The position numbers and the translations under genes were made by a program. A stretch of DNA of 48,559 bases from an uncultured Actinomycetes bacterium (GTDB lineage: Bacteria; Actinomycetota; Acidimicrobiia; Acidimicrobiales; RAAP-2). The DNA is taken from the NCBI GenBank assembly GCA_903847955.1, contig CAINFA010000111.1, positions 1 through 48,559 on the forward strand, in the 5' to 3' direction. The notes under the pieces were generated by a model, which ran no database searches, had not been told where the DNA came from, and worked only from the letters and a program-made list of their open reading frames with translations. Below are positions 8,152 to 16,090 of this stretch, piece after piece; the stretch's first letter is position 1; every line of letters starts with the position of its first letter.

Positions 8152-8982
8152 ATGGCGACCGTTGGTGCCATGACCTCGGTACTCGATTCCCTCAGCCGTT
8201 CTAGCGCTCCCTCTTCGCCAATCACCGTCAAGGTGCTCGGGTCCCTTGACGTGCTCGGCGCCGAGCGACCCTTCCATCGAGCCGGCACCAGGGAGCTCGT
8301 GGCGTACCTCGCACTGCATCCCGACGGCGTCAGGACCGACCAGTGGGTCACGGCGCTGTGGCCTGATCGTCAGGTGGCGGCGCCGACGATTCACTCCACG
8401 TCCTCTGCGGCTCGTCGATCACTCGGGCGCACGATCGATGGCCGCGACCTGCTGCCGCATGCCCACGGGCGACTCCGCTTGGACCCGTCGGTCAAGCTCG
8501 ACCTCGACCTGGTCGAGTCCGCTATTGAGGACACCCCAGAGGTTGCCGAGCGAGCGGTAGAGCTGATCGATGGGCGGCCCTTCGCCGAGCTCGCAACGCA
8601 GACATGGGTGGTGACCGAGGGTCACCTGGCGAGAGCCGAGGAGGCAATCTCAAGCTTGTGCCGGATCGTGGCACGACGCAAGCTACGCGCCGGCTCGCCC
8701 TCGGCTGCCCGGAGCATCCTGCGTCGAGGCGTTGAGGCAGTGCCATACGACGAGTCGCTGTGGCGTCTGTTGTTCGAAGCAACCGCCGCTGAAGGCAACC
8801 TCCTCGGGCTCGATCGCCTCGTCACCGAACTGGCCGTCACCGCCGGAGCCCATGGTGGTCACGTCCGAGGGTTCCCTCCGCGTGGACTTGAGTCCTACCT
8901 CCACCGATCGACCTGGGAGCTCTACCTCAGGCTCCGGGGTGCAACGGCGGTGCTGGGCCAAGCGGGGCCCCCAAGGGGGTAG
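8152..8982 (+). CDS. SARP/BTAD-type transcriptional regulator
   Basis: Predicted DNA-binding regulator of 276 aa. Residues ~24-115 match an OmpR-type winged helix as found in SARP proteins (ITVKVLGSLDVLG, TRELVAYLALHPDGVRTDQW, then ALWPDRQVAAPTIHSTSSAAR). Residues ~120-250 form a helical bacterial transcriptional activation (BTAD) domain, with AEEAISSLCRIVARRKLRAG and YDESLWRLLFEATAAEGN. No ATPase, TPR or receiver domain follows, so it is a minimal SARP. The ATG at 8152 is used; ATG 8170 is an alternative. Its TAG stop merges with the TAGATT hexamer in front of the next gene. Targets are unknown; the adjoining surface-sugar genes are a guess. Confidence 0.85.
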   Translation: MATVGAMTSVLDSLSRSSAPSSPITVKVLGSLDVLGAERPFHRAGTRELVAYLALHPDGVRTDQWVTALWPDRQVAAPTIHSTSSAARRSLGRTIDGRDLLPHAHGRLRLDPSVKLDLDLVESAIEDTPEVAERAVELIDGRPFAELATQTWVVTEGHLARAEEAISSLCRIVARRKLRAGSPSAARSILRRGVEAVPYDESLWRLLFEATAAEGNLLGLDRLVTELAVTAGAHGGHVRGFPPRGLESYLHRSTWELYLRLRGATAVLGQAGPPRG

Positions 8983-8994
8983 ATTGGGTGACTC

Positions 8995-9711
8995 ATGGCA
9001 CGCAATCAAACAGGTTCAGTCGTCAGCCGCGCCGCCTCGACGGGCGGTAGCCGTCGGTACCGGGGCACCCAAGGACCATCCAACTTCATCCTGGCGATGG
9101 TGCTCATCGTCGTGCTGGGCTTTGCCTCAGTGGTCTGGGCGCGGGCGGACTACCAGAACCGTGCGGCGGCGACCACCGTCTCGGTGCCGCCGGCAATTGG
9201 CCAGCAGTGGTACTCCGGCGTGGCGAGCTACGTCTGTGGCACCGAGCAAGCTCCCTTCACCAAGTCCACCGCGGCGCAGTCGCCGAGTGGCCTCAAGGCG
9301 CTGGGCAACGGCGTGGTCTCGATCATGCCCACCACCTCGGCCGACGCTGGTGCCAAGGCGACCTTGGGTCAGTTCATTGAGGAGTGGAACACCAACCGTG
9401 GCGTGACGCCGGTCACCTTGGTCCCTGGATCGCTGAGCATCGGTGGACACACCTACGCCGACGGTGATGTCTGCCCCAAGGGCACCCCTGATGCGGGGCA
9501 GAAGGGTGTCGTCCGGATTGCCCGCTGGACGTACTCGGGATACTTCGCCAACCGGTTCACCGCCTACACCGATCCTCACAAGGTGAAGTTCGCCAACAAC
9601 GCGGTGATCTCTATCAGCTTCGGCCCGGTGGAAAAGTCCATTCCTAAGCCGCCAGTGTCGCTAGTGTCTGCCGTGTTGAATGGCGGCGTAGCACCGAACG
9701 CAAAGGGATAG
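8995..9711 (+). CDS. Unrecognised membrane-anchored extracytoplasmic protein
   Basis: I do not recognise a family. The 238-aa product has a polar, basic N-terminus, one membrane helix at residues 30-49 (FILAMVLIVVLGFASVVWAR), and a ~190-residue C-terminal region predicted to be outside. That region contains only two cysteines (SYVCGTEQ and DGDVCPKG), which could form one disulfide, plus QFIEEWNT, SLSIGGHTYADGDVC and VRIARWTYSGYFANRFTAYT. The ATG at 8995 follows a weak GGGTG; TAGATT, formed partly by the SARP stop codon, sits 9 nt upstream. Only two bases separate its stop from manC, so the two are probably co-translated. A role in surface-polysaccharide assembly is inferred from context alone. 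Confidence 0.75.
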   Translation: MARNQTGSVVSRAASTGGSRRYRGTQGPSNFILAMVLIVVLGFASVVWARADYQNRAAATTVSVPPAIGQQWYSGVASYVCGTEQAPFTKSTAAQSPSGLKALGNGVVSIMPTTSADAGAKATLGQFIEEWNTNRGVTPVTLVPGSLSIGGHTYADGDVCPKGTPDAGQKGVVRIARWTYSGYFANRFTAYTDPHKVKFANNAVISISFGPVEKSIPKPPVSLVSAVLNGGVAPNAKG

Positions 9712-9713
9712 GC

Positions 9714-10787
9714 ATGCGGGCGATCATCTTGGTCGGTGGTGAGGGAACCAGGCTCAGGCCGCTGACGTACACCTCGCCAAAGCAGATGCAACCCATCATG
9801 GGTCGACCGATGATCGAGTGGGTGCTCGACCACCTGGCCAGCCATGGGATCGACGAAGTGGTCTTGAGCCTGGGGTACCTTCCCGACGCCTTCGTCGAGG
9901 CCTACCCAGGCGGCACCTACGGCTCCATCAAGCTCACCTACGCCGTGGAGCCCGAGCGGCTCGACACTGCGGGTGCCATTGGGTACGCGGCGCGCTTCGC
10001 TGGCCTCGATGACACCTTCGTCGTCTTGAACGGCGACGTGATGACCGACCTCGACCTCACTGAGCTCGTGCGGTTCCACCGTGACCGGGGTGCCCTGGCC
10101 ACCATCGCCTTACACGAGGTGGAGGACCCGTCAGCCTTCGGCGTCGTGCCCACCGACGACGACGGCCGAGTGCTCGCCTTCGTCGAGAAGCCCGCCCCTG
10201 GCGAGGCGCCCACCAACTTGATCAACGCGGGCACCTACGTCCTCGAGCCCTCCGTGCTCGACCTCATCCCCGAGGGTCGAAAGGTCTCCATCGAGCGCGA
10301 GACCTTCCCTCTGCTCGTCGAGCAGGGGCACTGCTACGCCACCCCTGATGCCTGCTACTGGCTCGACGCTGGAACGCCCAAGGCCTACCTGCAGGCCCAC
10401 TACGACTTCCTCGACGCCAAGCGAGGCGATGCTCGGTACCCCGGTGCGACCTTGGTCGATGGGATCTGGCGGGAGGATGCGTCCCCCATCGCAGGTGCGG
10501 TGAGCGGCGGGAGCTACCTCGCCGCTGAGGTGGAGATCGCCGAGGGCTCAAGCGTGCACCACTCGGTGATCGGCGCTGGCGCCAAGATCGGTCCTGGCGC
10601 CCGCATCGTTGATGCGGTGATCTTCCCCGGCGCTGTGATCGGCGCTGATGCGGTGGTCGATGCCTCGATCGTGGCCGCCGGTGCGATCATCGGCGACGGC
10701 TCGACGTTGACCGAGGTCACCGTGATCGGCGCAGCACACCAGGTTGCGCCTGGTTCGGTCCTCACCGCGGAGCGCATCCCCGCCTAG
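9714..10787 (+). CDS. manC: Mannose-1-phosphate guanylyltransferase-like nucleotidyltransferase
   Basis: Sugar-1-phosphate nucleotidyltransferase of 357 aa, most likely making GDP-mannose. The GT-A-like domain has IILVGGEGTRLRPLTY (residues 4-19), SPKQMQPIMGRPMIEW, the metal-binding LNGDVMTDLD near 105, EKPAPGEAPTNLINAGTYV and the YWLDAGTPKAYL block. From about 245 a left-handed beta-helix of hexapeptides follows (for example SVIGAGAKIGPGARI). This two-domain layout matches actinobacterial Rv3264c-type ManC; a glucose-1-phosphate thymidylyltransferase-like specificity is the alternative. AAAGGG precedes the ATG. Codon 133 (10110-10112) is TTA, very rare in this window. The TAG stop forms the start of the galE hexamer. 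Confidence 0.88.
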   Translation: MRAIILVGGEGTRLRPLTYTSPKQMQPIMGRPMIEWVLDHLASHGIDEVVLSLGYLPDAFVEAYPGGTYGSIKLTYAVEPERLDTAGAIGYAARFAGLDDTFVVLNGDVMTDLDLTELVRFHRDRGALATIALHEVEDPSAFGVVPTDDDGRVLAFVEKPAPGEAPTNLINAGTYVLEPSVLDLIPEGRKVSIERETFPLLVEQGHCYATPDACYWLDAGTPKAYLQAHYDFLDAKRGDARYPGATLVDGIWREDASPIAGAVSGGSYLAAEVEIAEGSSVHHSVIGAGAKIGPGARIVDAVIFPGAVIGADAVVDASIVAAGAIIGDGSTLTEVTVIGAAHQVAPGSVLTAERIPA

Positions 10788-10794
10788 GGTCGTC

Positions 10795-11781
10795 ATGCGA
10801 CTCCTCGTGACCGGTGGGGCGGGTTACATCGGCTCGCTCACCGCCGAGCGTCTCCTCGAACGCGGCCACGAGGTCGTGGTGGTCGACGACCTGTCGAGTG
10901 GCCACGCCGAGGACGTGCCGAGTGGGGCGCACTTCGTTGAGGCATCGATCGCTGACCGCAGTGTCGTGGCTGCGTTGTGCGAAACGCACGGGATTGAGGC
11001 CTGCGTGCACTTCGCCGGACGCATTGCCATGGGGGAGTCGATGGTGGTGCCCGAGCGGTACTGGGCGACCAACGTGGGTGAGACCCTCGTGCTGTTCAAG
11101 ACCTTGATCGACGCAGGGGTCGACGCCGTTGTCCTGTCCTCGACGGCTGGTGTCTACGGCACGCCCGACCAGCTGCCCATCGATGAGCAGCAGCCAACCG
11201 TGCCAGCGAGCACCTACGGCCAGACCAAGTTGGTCGTGGAGCAGGTCGCCCAGTCCATGGCCGCACTCGGGCGACTGCGCTTCGTCGCCCTCCGGTACTT
11301 CAACGCTGCTGGGGGTGCACCCGGCCATGCCGAGCGGCATCGCACCGAGACGCACCTCATCCCCTTGGCCATCGCCGCCGCCGTCGGGCACCGCCCTGCG
11401 CTGCAGCTCTTCGGCACGGACTACCCAACCCCTGATGGCACCTGCATCAGGGACTACATCCACGTCGAGGATCTCGCCGAAGCCCACGTGCTGGCGGTGG
11501 AGGCCTTCGATCGAGGCCTCACGAGTTTGATCGCGAACCTGGGCACCGGGACCGGCTACTCCAACCGTGAGGTGCTCGCCATGGTGTCCACGGTGACCGG
11601 CCGAGAGGTTCCCGTGGTGGAGGCCGACCGCCGTCCAGGTGATGCCGCCGAGCTGGTGGCGTCCTCAGCGTTGGCGACTGAGGTACTCGGCTGGGTCCCT
11701 CGGCACTCGAGCCTCGAGCAGATCGTCGCCGACGCATGGGCTGGTTACCAAGCCGCCTTCGGCACCCTTCCCCTGGCCTGA
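10795..11781 (+). CDS. galE: UDP-glucose 4-epimerase-like extended SDR
   Basis: Extended short-chain dehydrogenase of 328 aa interconverting UDP-glucose and UDP-galactose or related sugars. The Rossmann motif TGGAGYIG lies at residues 6-13, DDLSSGH at 31-37 recognises NAD ribose, and HFAGRIAMGES follows. Catalytic S/Y/K are in LSSTAGVYG and YGQTK (Y141, K145). LRYFNAAGG and the DGTCIRDYIHVEDLA block are typical of GalE. The ATG at 10795 follows TAGGGT by four bases, and the stop of manC lies within that hexamer. The gene is convergent with the broken MFS gene, with a small hairpin at the junction. Confidence 0.92.
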   Translation: MRLLVTGGAGYIGSLTAERLLERGHEVVVVDDLSSGHAEDVPSGAHFVEASIADRSVVAALCETHGIEACVHFAGRIAMGESMVVPERYWATNVGETLVLFKTLIDAGVDAVVLSSTAGVYGTPDQLPIDEQQPTVPASTYGQTKLVVEQVAQSMAALGRLRFVALRYFNAAGGAPGHAERHRTETHLIPLAIAAAVGHRPALQLFGTDYPTPDGTCIRDYIHVEDLAEAHVLAVEAFDRGLTSLIANLGTGTGYSNREVLAMVSTVTGREVPVVEADRRPGDAAELVASSALATEVLGWVPRHSSLEQIVADAWAGYQAAFGTLPLA

Positions 11782-11793
11782 CCCCGAGGTCAG
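11778..11793. terminator. Small hairpin between convergent galE and MFS genes
   Basis: CTGACC-CCGA-GGTCAG (11778-11783 with 11788-11793). It spans both stop codons. The stem is short with no T tract, so terminator function is tentative. Confidence 0.4.
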
Positions 11794-13076
11794 CGAGTCG
11801 GACTCGTTGAAGGCTGGTGGCCTCGACCGTCTTGGTCTGGGGTCAAGTGCCGCCGCAGGTTCAGCAGCAGCATCGAGCCGAGCAAGGCGGCGGCGGCGAT
11901 GAGCAGTGGCCAGAACTCCCCGAGCTTCAGGCCGAAGACGGCAGCGGTAATCGCCGGTGCAGCGGTGAACGCCAGACTCCAGGTGAGCCCAGACGCCGCG
12001 TTGTAGCGGCCCCGGAGGTGCTCAGGGGAGAGCGCGTTGACGATGGCTGGACCCACCGGGGTCATCACCGTCTCGCCCAGAGCGAAGATCGCCGCGCCAC
12101 AGCACTGTGCCACTACCGCAATGGGGCCTGGCAGGAGGCGGCAGATGGCCAAGATCGCCCAGAAGCTTGCCCAGAGCACTCCAGCGATGGCCATGACCCG
12201 GGTTCTACTCCTGCCGTCGATCTGGTTGAGGACCACGAGTTGCGCCACCACGATCGTGGCCGTGTTGCAGAAGAAGCTCAGCCCAACCACGTGCACCGAG
12301 AGGTGCAGGTTGTTGACCACGTAGAGCGAGAACCCGGCATCCACCGAGCCTTACCCGGTGATGGCGATGACCAGCGAGGCCACCATGTAGGCGCGCAGCC
12401 TTGGATCTGCGAGGACCTCTCGCCACGCCCCCTGCGGGGGCGGGGGATTGTCGTCGACGCGAGGTTCGACGTGGCCGTGGTGCCGCAAGGAGACGAGCAA
12501 GACGGCGAGGCCGAGGTTGGCGGCAGCTCCCCCGAGGTACAGCGCCGTGAAGGTGGCCGGGTGCGACAGGCTCACCACGGCCGCCGAGACCAGTCCACCG
12601 ATGCCGACGCCGAGGTTGACCACCATGAAGCTCACGCCGAAGGCACGTTGCTGCTGCTCGGCGTCACCGAGGCGTGCCATGAGCACGTTGCCCGGACCAA
12701 AGACGCCAGTACCAGCGAGGTTCACCCCGATCGCGGTGAGCAGCACGATCCACCACGTCCGGGCGAAGGCCCACGTGGCCTCAGCGCCGCTCGAGAGCAG
12801 GGCCATCGTGATCATCACCTTGATGGGTCCGAAGCGATCGGTCAGCGAACCAATCAGCGGAGTGGCGACGAGGCTCACCAGGGCGGTGAAGAGCAGCGCC
12901 GCACTGGCGAAGCTTACCGAGAAGTGCCGAACGTTGTGGAGGTAGACGACGAACATGGCCAAGGTCAGCCCGAAGCCGAAGCAGGCGAGCAGCACGCACA
13001 GGTAGTACCGCTTGAGGGGCGGTGTCACCGCGCTCCTGAACTCGAGGGGCACCAGGGTCTCGAGCAGTGGCGGCAC
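11790..13076 (-). pseudogene. MFS transporter gene interrupted by in-frame TAA
   Basis: A 12-helix major facilitator transporter is encoded in one frame over ~429 codons but is cut by a TAA at 12353-12351. The 5' part (241 aa) includes YYLCVLLACFGFGLTLAMFV, the MFS signature loop GSLTDRFGPIKV, and six or seven helices ending VIAITG. The 3' part resumes directly as GSVDAGFSLYVVNN and carries the rest of the helices. No shift of frame is needed, so one substitution (for example TAC or TAT to TAA) explains it. The 5' start is a GTG at 13076, seven bases after a TAGCCT hexamer. It could be a recent nonsense mutation, a sequencing error or a readthrough site. Substrate unknown. Confidence 0.85.
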
Positions 13077-13083
13077 GCCTGCG

Positions 13084-13089
13084 AGGCTA
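13084..13089 (-). promoter_or_regulatory. Leaderless -10 hexamer of the MFS gene
   Basis: TAGCCT on the minus strand, 7 nt (CGCAGGC) before the GTG at 13076. Confidence 0.55.
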
Positions 13090-13127
13090 GGGCGTTGGTG
13101 CCCGTCGCACCGACGTGGCGGCTGGTC

Positions 13128-13844
13128 TCAGCGGAAGAGATCCTCGGCGGTCGAGCGAACGATCTCCTCGCGCACCGACGATGGCCTGAGCCAGCTCGGA
13201 TCGACCCCCCTGATGATGGCGACCGGAATGCCCGCATCTTTGCCCATGACCAGCTCGGCGGCACCGCAGAGCTCGTCGGCCACGCAGACCTCGGTGGCGG
13301 CCAGCACCCGTCCGTTGGCATCGGGGGTTCCCCGCAGGTCAATGACCGCAGCGATCCCTGCCGCCCCCAGCGCAACGTCGGTCACGCCTCGCCGCCAGGG
13401 CCGCCCGAAGGTGTCTGAGATCAGCACGCCGACGTCGGTGCCGGTGCGCTGCTTGAGCCCTGCTCGGATTCGACGGGCCGAGCGGTCGGCATCAACGGGG
13501 AGCAGTGCGGCGACGCCGTCGTCGACGTTGGAGAGGTCCACGCCCGCATTGGCGCAGATGAAGCCGTGCACCGTCTCGGTGATCCGCAACTCGCCGCGTC
13601 GGCGCAGGATTCGGACCGCCTCTCGCTCGACGAGTGCCACCTTGGCGTCGGAGTCCTCGACGTCGATTGCCACCAGCTGACCCTCCGCTTTGGAGACCAC
13701 CTTCTGGGTCACCACCACCACGTCACCGTCGCACAGCGTCGGGTTCTCCTCGAGCGCCATCGCGGTGGCAATGACCGCGGCGAGGTCTGCACCTGGGGTG
13801 ATCTCACCGATACCGGTGATCCCCATCAGCGACAACTGGCTCAC
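13128..13844 (-). CDS. cofE: Coenzyme F420:L-glutamate ligase
   Basis: Adds glutamate residues to F420-0, a late step in coenzyme F420 biosynthesis. The product has 238 aa and shows the CofE core: GITGIGEITPGADLA near the N-terminus, GDVVVVTQKVVSKAEG, the ETVHGFICANAGVDLSN block near 92, RIRAGLKQRTG, LISDTFGRPWRRGVTDVALG near 150 and AELVMGKDAGIPVAIIRG. Unlike mycobacterial FbiB (about 450 aa) it has no C-terminal nitroreductase domain, so it resembles the archaeal single-domain enzyme. The GTG start at 13844 overlaps the cofD stop (GTGA), indicating translational coupling. In-frame starts further upstream would overlap cofD and are rejected. Confidence 0.95.
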   Translation of the reverse strand: MSQLSLMGITGIGEITPGADLAAVIATAMALEENPTLCDGDVVVVTQKVVSKAEGQLVAIDVEDSDAKVALVEREAVRILRRRGELRITETVHGFICANAGVDLSNVDDGVAALLPVDADRSARRIRAGLKQRTGTDVGVLISDTFGRPWRRGVTDVALGAAGIAAVIDLRGTPDANGRVLAATEVCVADELCGAAELVMGKDAGIPVAIIRGVDPSWLRPSSVREEIVRSTAEDLFR

Positions 13845-14767
13845 TGCACCGCCCCCAGGGCGACCTCGGCGAGGTGCCGCGAGGCGGCAAGGGAGTCCAT
13901 GATGGTGTCGGTGACGACGCAAGCCATCCCGGCCGCGACGACATCGGCTTCAAGGTGTGCGTCGGCGCGGTCGATCACCAAGGTGGAGGCGAAGGGGGCG
14001 TAGAGCCGGGCGATGCCCGCCACGCTGGCCTCATGCCCGAGTTCGGTGAGCAAGCGGTCCGCTGGACCCTTGAGGGCACGGCCACCGACGATGGGTGAGA
14101 TGGCCACCGACCGGCCCCTACGACCTTCGAGGGCGGTCGCGACGCCTGGAATTGCCAAGATGGGACCGATGGAGACGATCGGGTTCGATGGGGCAATCAC
14201 GAGCACGGTCGCAGTTGCGATGGCGTCGAGGACACCGGGTCCAGGGCGAGCGAGGTCAGCACCGTCGAACCTGACCGACCTGATCGCCACGTCGTGGTGG
14301 TGGCGCACGAAGTACTCCTGGAAGCTGAGTTCCACGCCGTCAACGCTGGTCAGCATCGTGGGCACGGCATCTTCAGTCATCGGTAGCAACCGAACGCTGA
14401 CGCCCAAGGTGGAGAGCAGCGACGCCGTGATGTCGGTGAGGTGGTCCCCTCGACGGAGTCGCTCGGTGCGGTAGAGGTGGGTCGCGAGGTCGAGATCACC
14501 TAAGGCGAACCACGCTTCGCCGCCGAGCTCGGCCAGCCGGGTCTTGGTCCTCCAGGTCTCCCCCCGCAGCCCCCAGCCGGTCACGGTGTTGTCGAGACCG
14601 GCGAGGGTGTAGGTGATGGTGTCGAGGTCCGGGCAGATCCGAAGGCCATGGAGGTCGAGGTCGTCTCCGGTGTTGACGATGGCCGAAATGGTGGATGGCT
14701 CGACAACCTGAATCGCCCCCGAGAGGAAGCGAGCGGCCCCGACGCCACCGCACAAGGTGGTGAGCAT
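13841..14767 (-). CDS. cofD: 2-phospho-L-lactate/PEP transferase of F420 synthesis
   Basis: CofD/FbiA, 308 aa, transfers the phospholactyl or phosphoenolpyruvyl group from its GDP-activated form to Fo. Visible are the N-terminal CGGVGAARFLSG loop, NTGDDLDLHGLRICPDLDTI, ETWRTKTRL, FALGDLDLATHLYRTERL near 85-102, LPMTEDAVPTM, FQEYFVRHHHD, VLVIAPSNPIVSIGPIL near 190 and ISPIVGGRALKGP. All blocks look intact. The ATG at 14767 is six bases after a TAGGCT hexamer, so the cofDE operon is probably leaderless. Codon 89 (14503-14501) is TTA, one of two found in window genes. Confidence 0.96.
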   Translation of the reverse strand: MLTTLCGGVGAARFLSGAIQVVEPSTISAIVNTGDDLDLHGLRICPDLDTITYTLAGLDNTVTGWGLRGETWRTKTRLAELGGEAWFALGDLDLATHLYRTERLRRGDHLTDITASLLSTLGVSVRLLPMTEDAVPTMLTSVDGVELSFQEYFVRHHHDVAIRSVRFDGADLARPGPGVLDAIATATVLVIAPSNPIVSIGPILAIPGVATALEGRRGRSVAISPIVGGRALKGPADRLLTELGHEASVAGIARLYAPFASTLVIDRADAHLEADVVAAGMACVVTDTIMDSLAASRHLAEVALGAVQ

Positions 14768-14773
14768 CGGCTC

Positions 14774-14779
14774 AGCCTA
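14774..14779 (-). promoter_or_regulatory. Leaderless -10 hexamer of cofDE
   Basis: TAGGCT on the minus strand, with GAGCCG (6 nt) before the ATG at 14767. Confidence 0.6.
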
Positions 14780-14865
14780 ACGGCGCGGCTCGTCGCCACG
14801 AGGTGGGGTCAGACCTGAGACCATGGGTGACCGAGTAGAACGGTGGCCACCGAAGGAGGAGGAGC

Positions 14866-14964
14866 GTGAGCCCGATCGACAGCCCTCGGGTGCTCCCGGG
14901 GCGAGGCCCCTGGTCACCCCGCGCCGTGGGCTCGTGCTCGAGATGGCTGGCCCGTGATGCCTGA
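14866..14964 (+). CDS. Possible 32-aa leader ORF ahead of GT4 cluster
   Basis: A GTG at 14866 is preceded by AAGGAGGAGGAG, the strongest ribosome site in the window. It opens a 32-codon frame (MSPIDSPRVLPGRGPWSPRA through to WLARDA) whose TGA at 14962-14964 lies just inside the first glycosyltransferase gene, which starts at 14954 or 14957 in another frame and has no good site of its own. The peptide is Pro/Arg/Ser-rich and resembles nothing I know. Translational coupling is the simplest role. It could instead be a chance frame. Protein reality is uncertain; the strong ribosome site is directly seen. Confidence 0.45.
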   Translation: MSPIDSPRVLPGRGPWSPRAVGSCSRWLARDA

Positions 14965-16090
14965 CGTGCACCCAGATCGCCAGCTCACGGTGGCCTTCGA
15001 TGCCACTCCACTGCTCGGCACGTTGACCGGGATTGGCCTGTGGGCCAAGTTCCTGCTCGGCGAGCTGGCGCACGCTCGGCACCTCGAGCTCAGTGCCTTC
15101 GCCGTGAGCTACCGACGTGAAGGTCTCGAAGCGCTCGTGCCCGAGGGGGTCGCGCACCACCACCGAACGATGGCGGCGAGGCCGTTGCAGCTCAGTTGGC
15201 GCCTCGTGCGCCGGCCAGTCATGGAGCGCTTCATCGGCAAGGTGGACGTTGTCCACGGGACGAACTACGTCGTGGGGCCGACCAAGCGGGCTGCCCGAGT
15301 GGTCAGCGTGCATGATCTGACCGTCGTTCGGTACCCCGAGTTGGCGACGCCTGCGACCCTTCGAACCCTTCCGCTGATCACCCGCGCCATCAAGAGCGGC
15401 GCCTTGGTGCACACCCACACCGAGGCAGTGCGGGCCGAGGTGATCGAGCACTTCGGTGCATCGAGCGACCAGGTGGTAGCCATTGCTCCAGGGGTGGTGC
15501 CCCTCGCCGCACCGAGGGAGATCACTGGCCTGCTGCCGCCGCACCTCGATCGGTACATGCTCTCCATTGGCACGGCCGAACCGCGCAAGGACCTCCCCGG
15601 GCTCGTTCGGGCCTTCGACCAAGCCGCTGGGGATCTCGAGGGCATGGGGCTGGTGCTCGTGGGCCAAGACGGCTGGGGGGTTGACGCCCTCGAGGCAGCC
15701 ATCGCCACTGCCGCCCATCGCGACCGCATCATCCGGCTGGGGTACCTCGACGATGCCAAGCTCTCGTCGGTGCTCCGAGGTGCCACGGCCCTCGTCTACC
15801 CGAGCTTGTACGAGGGCTTCGGCTTCCCACCCCTGCAGGCGATGACCGTCGGCGTGCCGGTGATCGCCACGACCAACGCCTCCCTCGTCGAGGTGCTCGG
15901 CGATGCGGCCCTGCTGGTCGAGCCGCGGGACAGCGCATCGCTCGCCCACGCCATGGTGGCCGTCTCGAGCCACGTCGCGCTGCGTCGCGACCTCGAGATT
16001 CGCGGGCGTCGTCGGGCGGCGCGGTACAGCTGGGAACGATGTGCAGCCGACTTCGAGGACCTCTACCGCCTGGCGGCGACGCGTGGCTGA
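14954..16090 (+). CDS. GT4 family glycosyltransferase (first of three)
   Basis: GT-B fold retaining glycosyltransferase of 378 aa. The N-terminal acceptor domain begins VAFDATPLLGTLTGIGLWA and includes VHGTNYVVGPTKRAARVVSV then HDLTV. The C-terminal donor domain has IGTAEPRKDLPGLVRAF near 197, VLVGQDGWG, RLGYLDDAKLSSVLRGATAL, and the E-x7-E motif in YEGFGFPPLQAMTVGVPVIA near 287. Closest in look to mannosyltransferases of the WbdB/WbpY kind. Start is GTG 14954 or ATG 14957, both overlapping the leader ORF. The next gene overlaps its end by 8 nt (GTGGCTGA). Probably cytosolic, extending a lipid-linked surface glycan; donor unknown, GDP-mannose plausible from neighbouring manC and manB. Confidence 0.88.
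   Translation: MMPDVHPDRQLTVAFDATPLLGTLTGIGLWAKFLLGELAHARHLELSAFAVSYRREGLEALVPEGVAHHHRTMAARPLQLSWRLVRRPVMERFIGKVDVVHGTNYVVGPTKRAARVVSVHDLTVVRYPELATPATLRTLPLITRAIKSGALVHTHTEAVRAEVIEHFGASSDQVVAIAPGVVPLAAPREITGLLPPHLDRYMLSIGTAEPRKDLPGLVRAFDQAAGDLEGMGLVLVGQDGWGVDALEAAIATAAHRDRIIRLGYLDDAKLSSVLRGATALVYPSLYEGFGFPPLQAMTVGVPVIATTNASLVEVLGDAALLVEPRDSASLAHAMVAVSSHVALRRDLEIRGRRRAARYSWERCAADFEDLYRLAATRG

Noticed and set aside
12351-12353. Suppression of the MFS TAA stop by the nearby UAA-anticodon tRNA
   Set aside because: A UAA anticodon pairs with the UUA codon, not with the UAA stop codon, which would need anticodon UUA.
11817-13418. 533-codon plus-strand open frame across the MFS and cofE genes
   Set aside because: Composition is His/Gln/Glu-rich and family-free, and it is antisense to recognisable transporter and CofE sequence.
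14866-14964. A WhiB-like or mycofactocin precursor gene in the expected neighbourhood
   Set aside because: The small frame lacks the four cysteines of WhiB and the C-terminal Val-Tyr of MftA.
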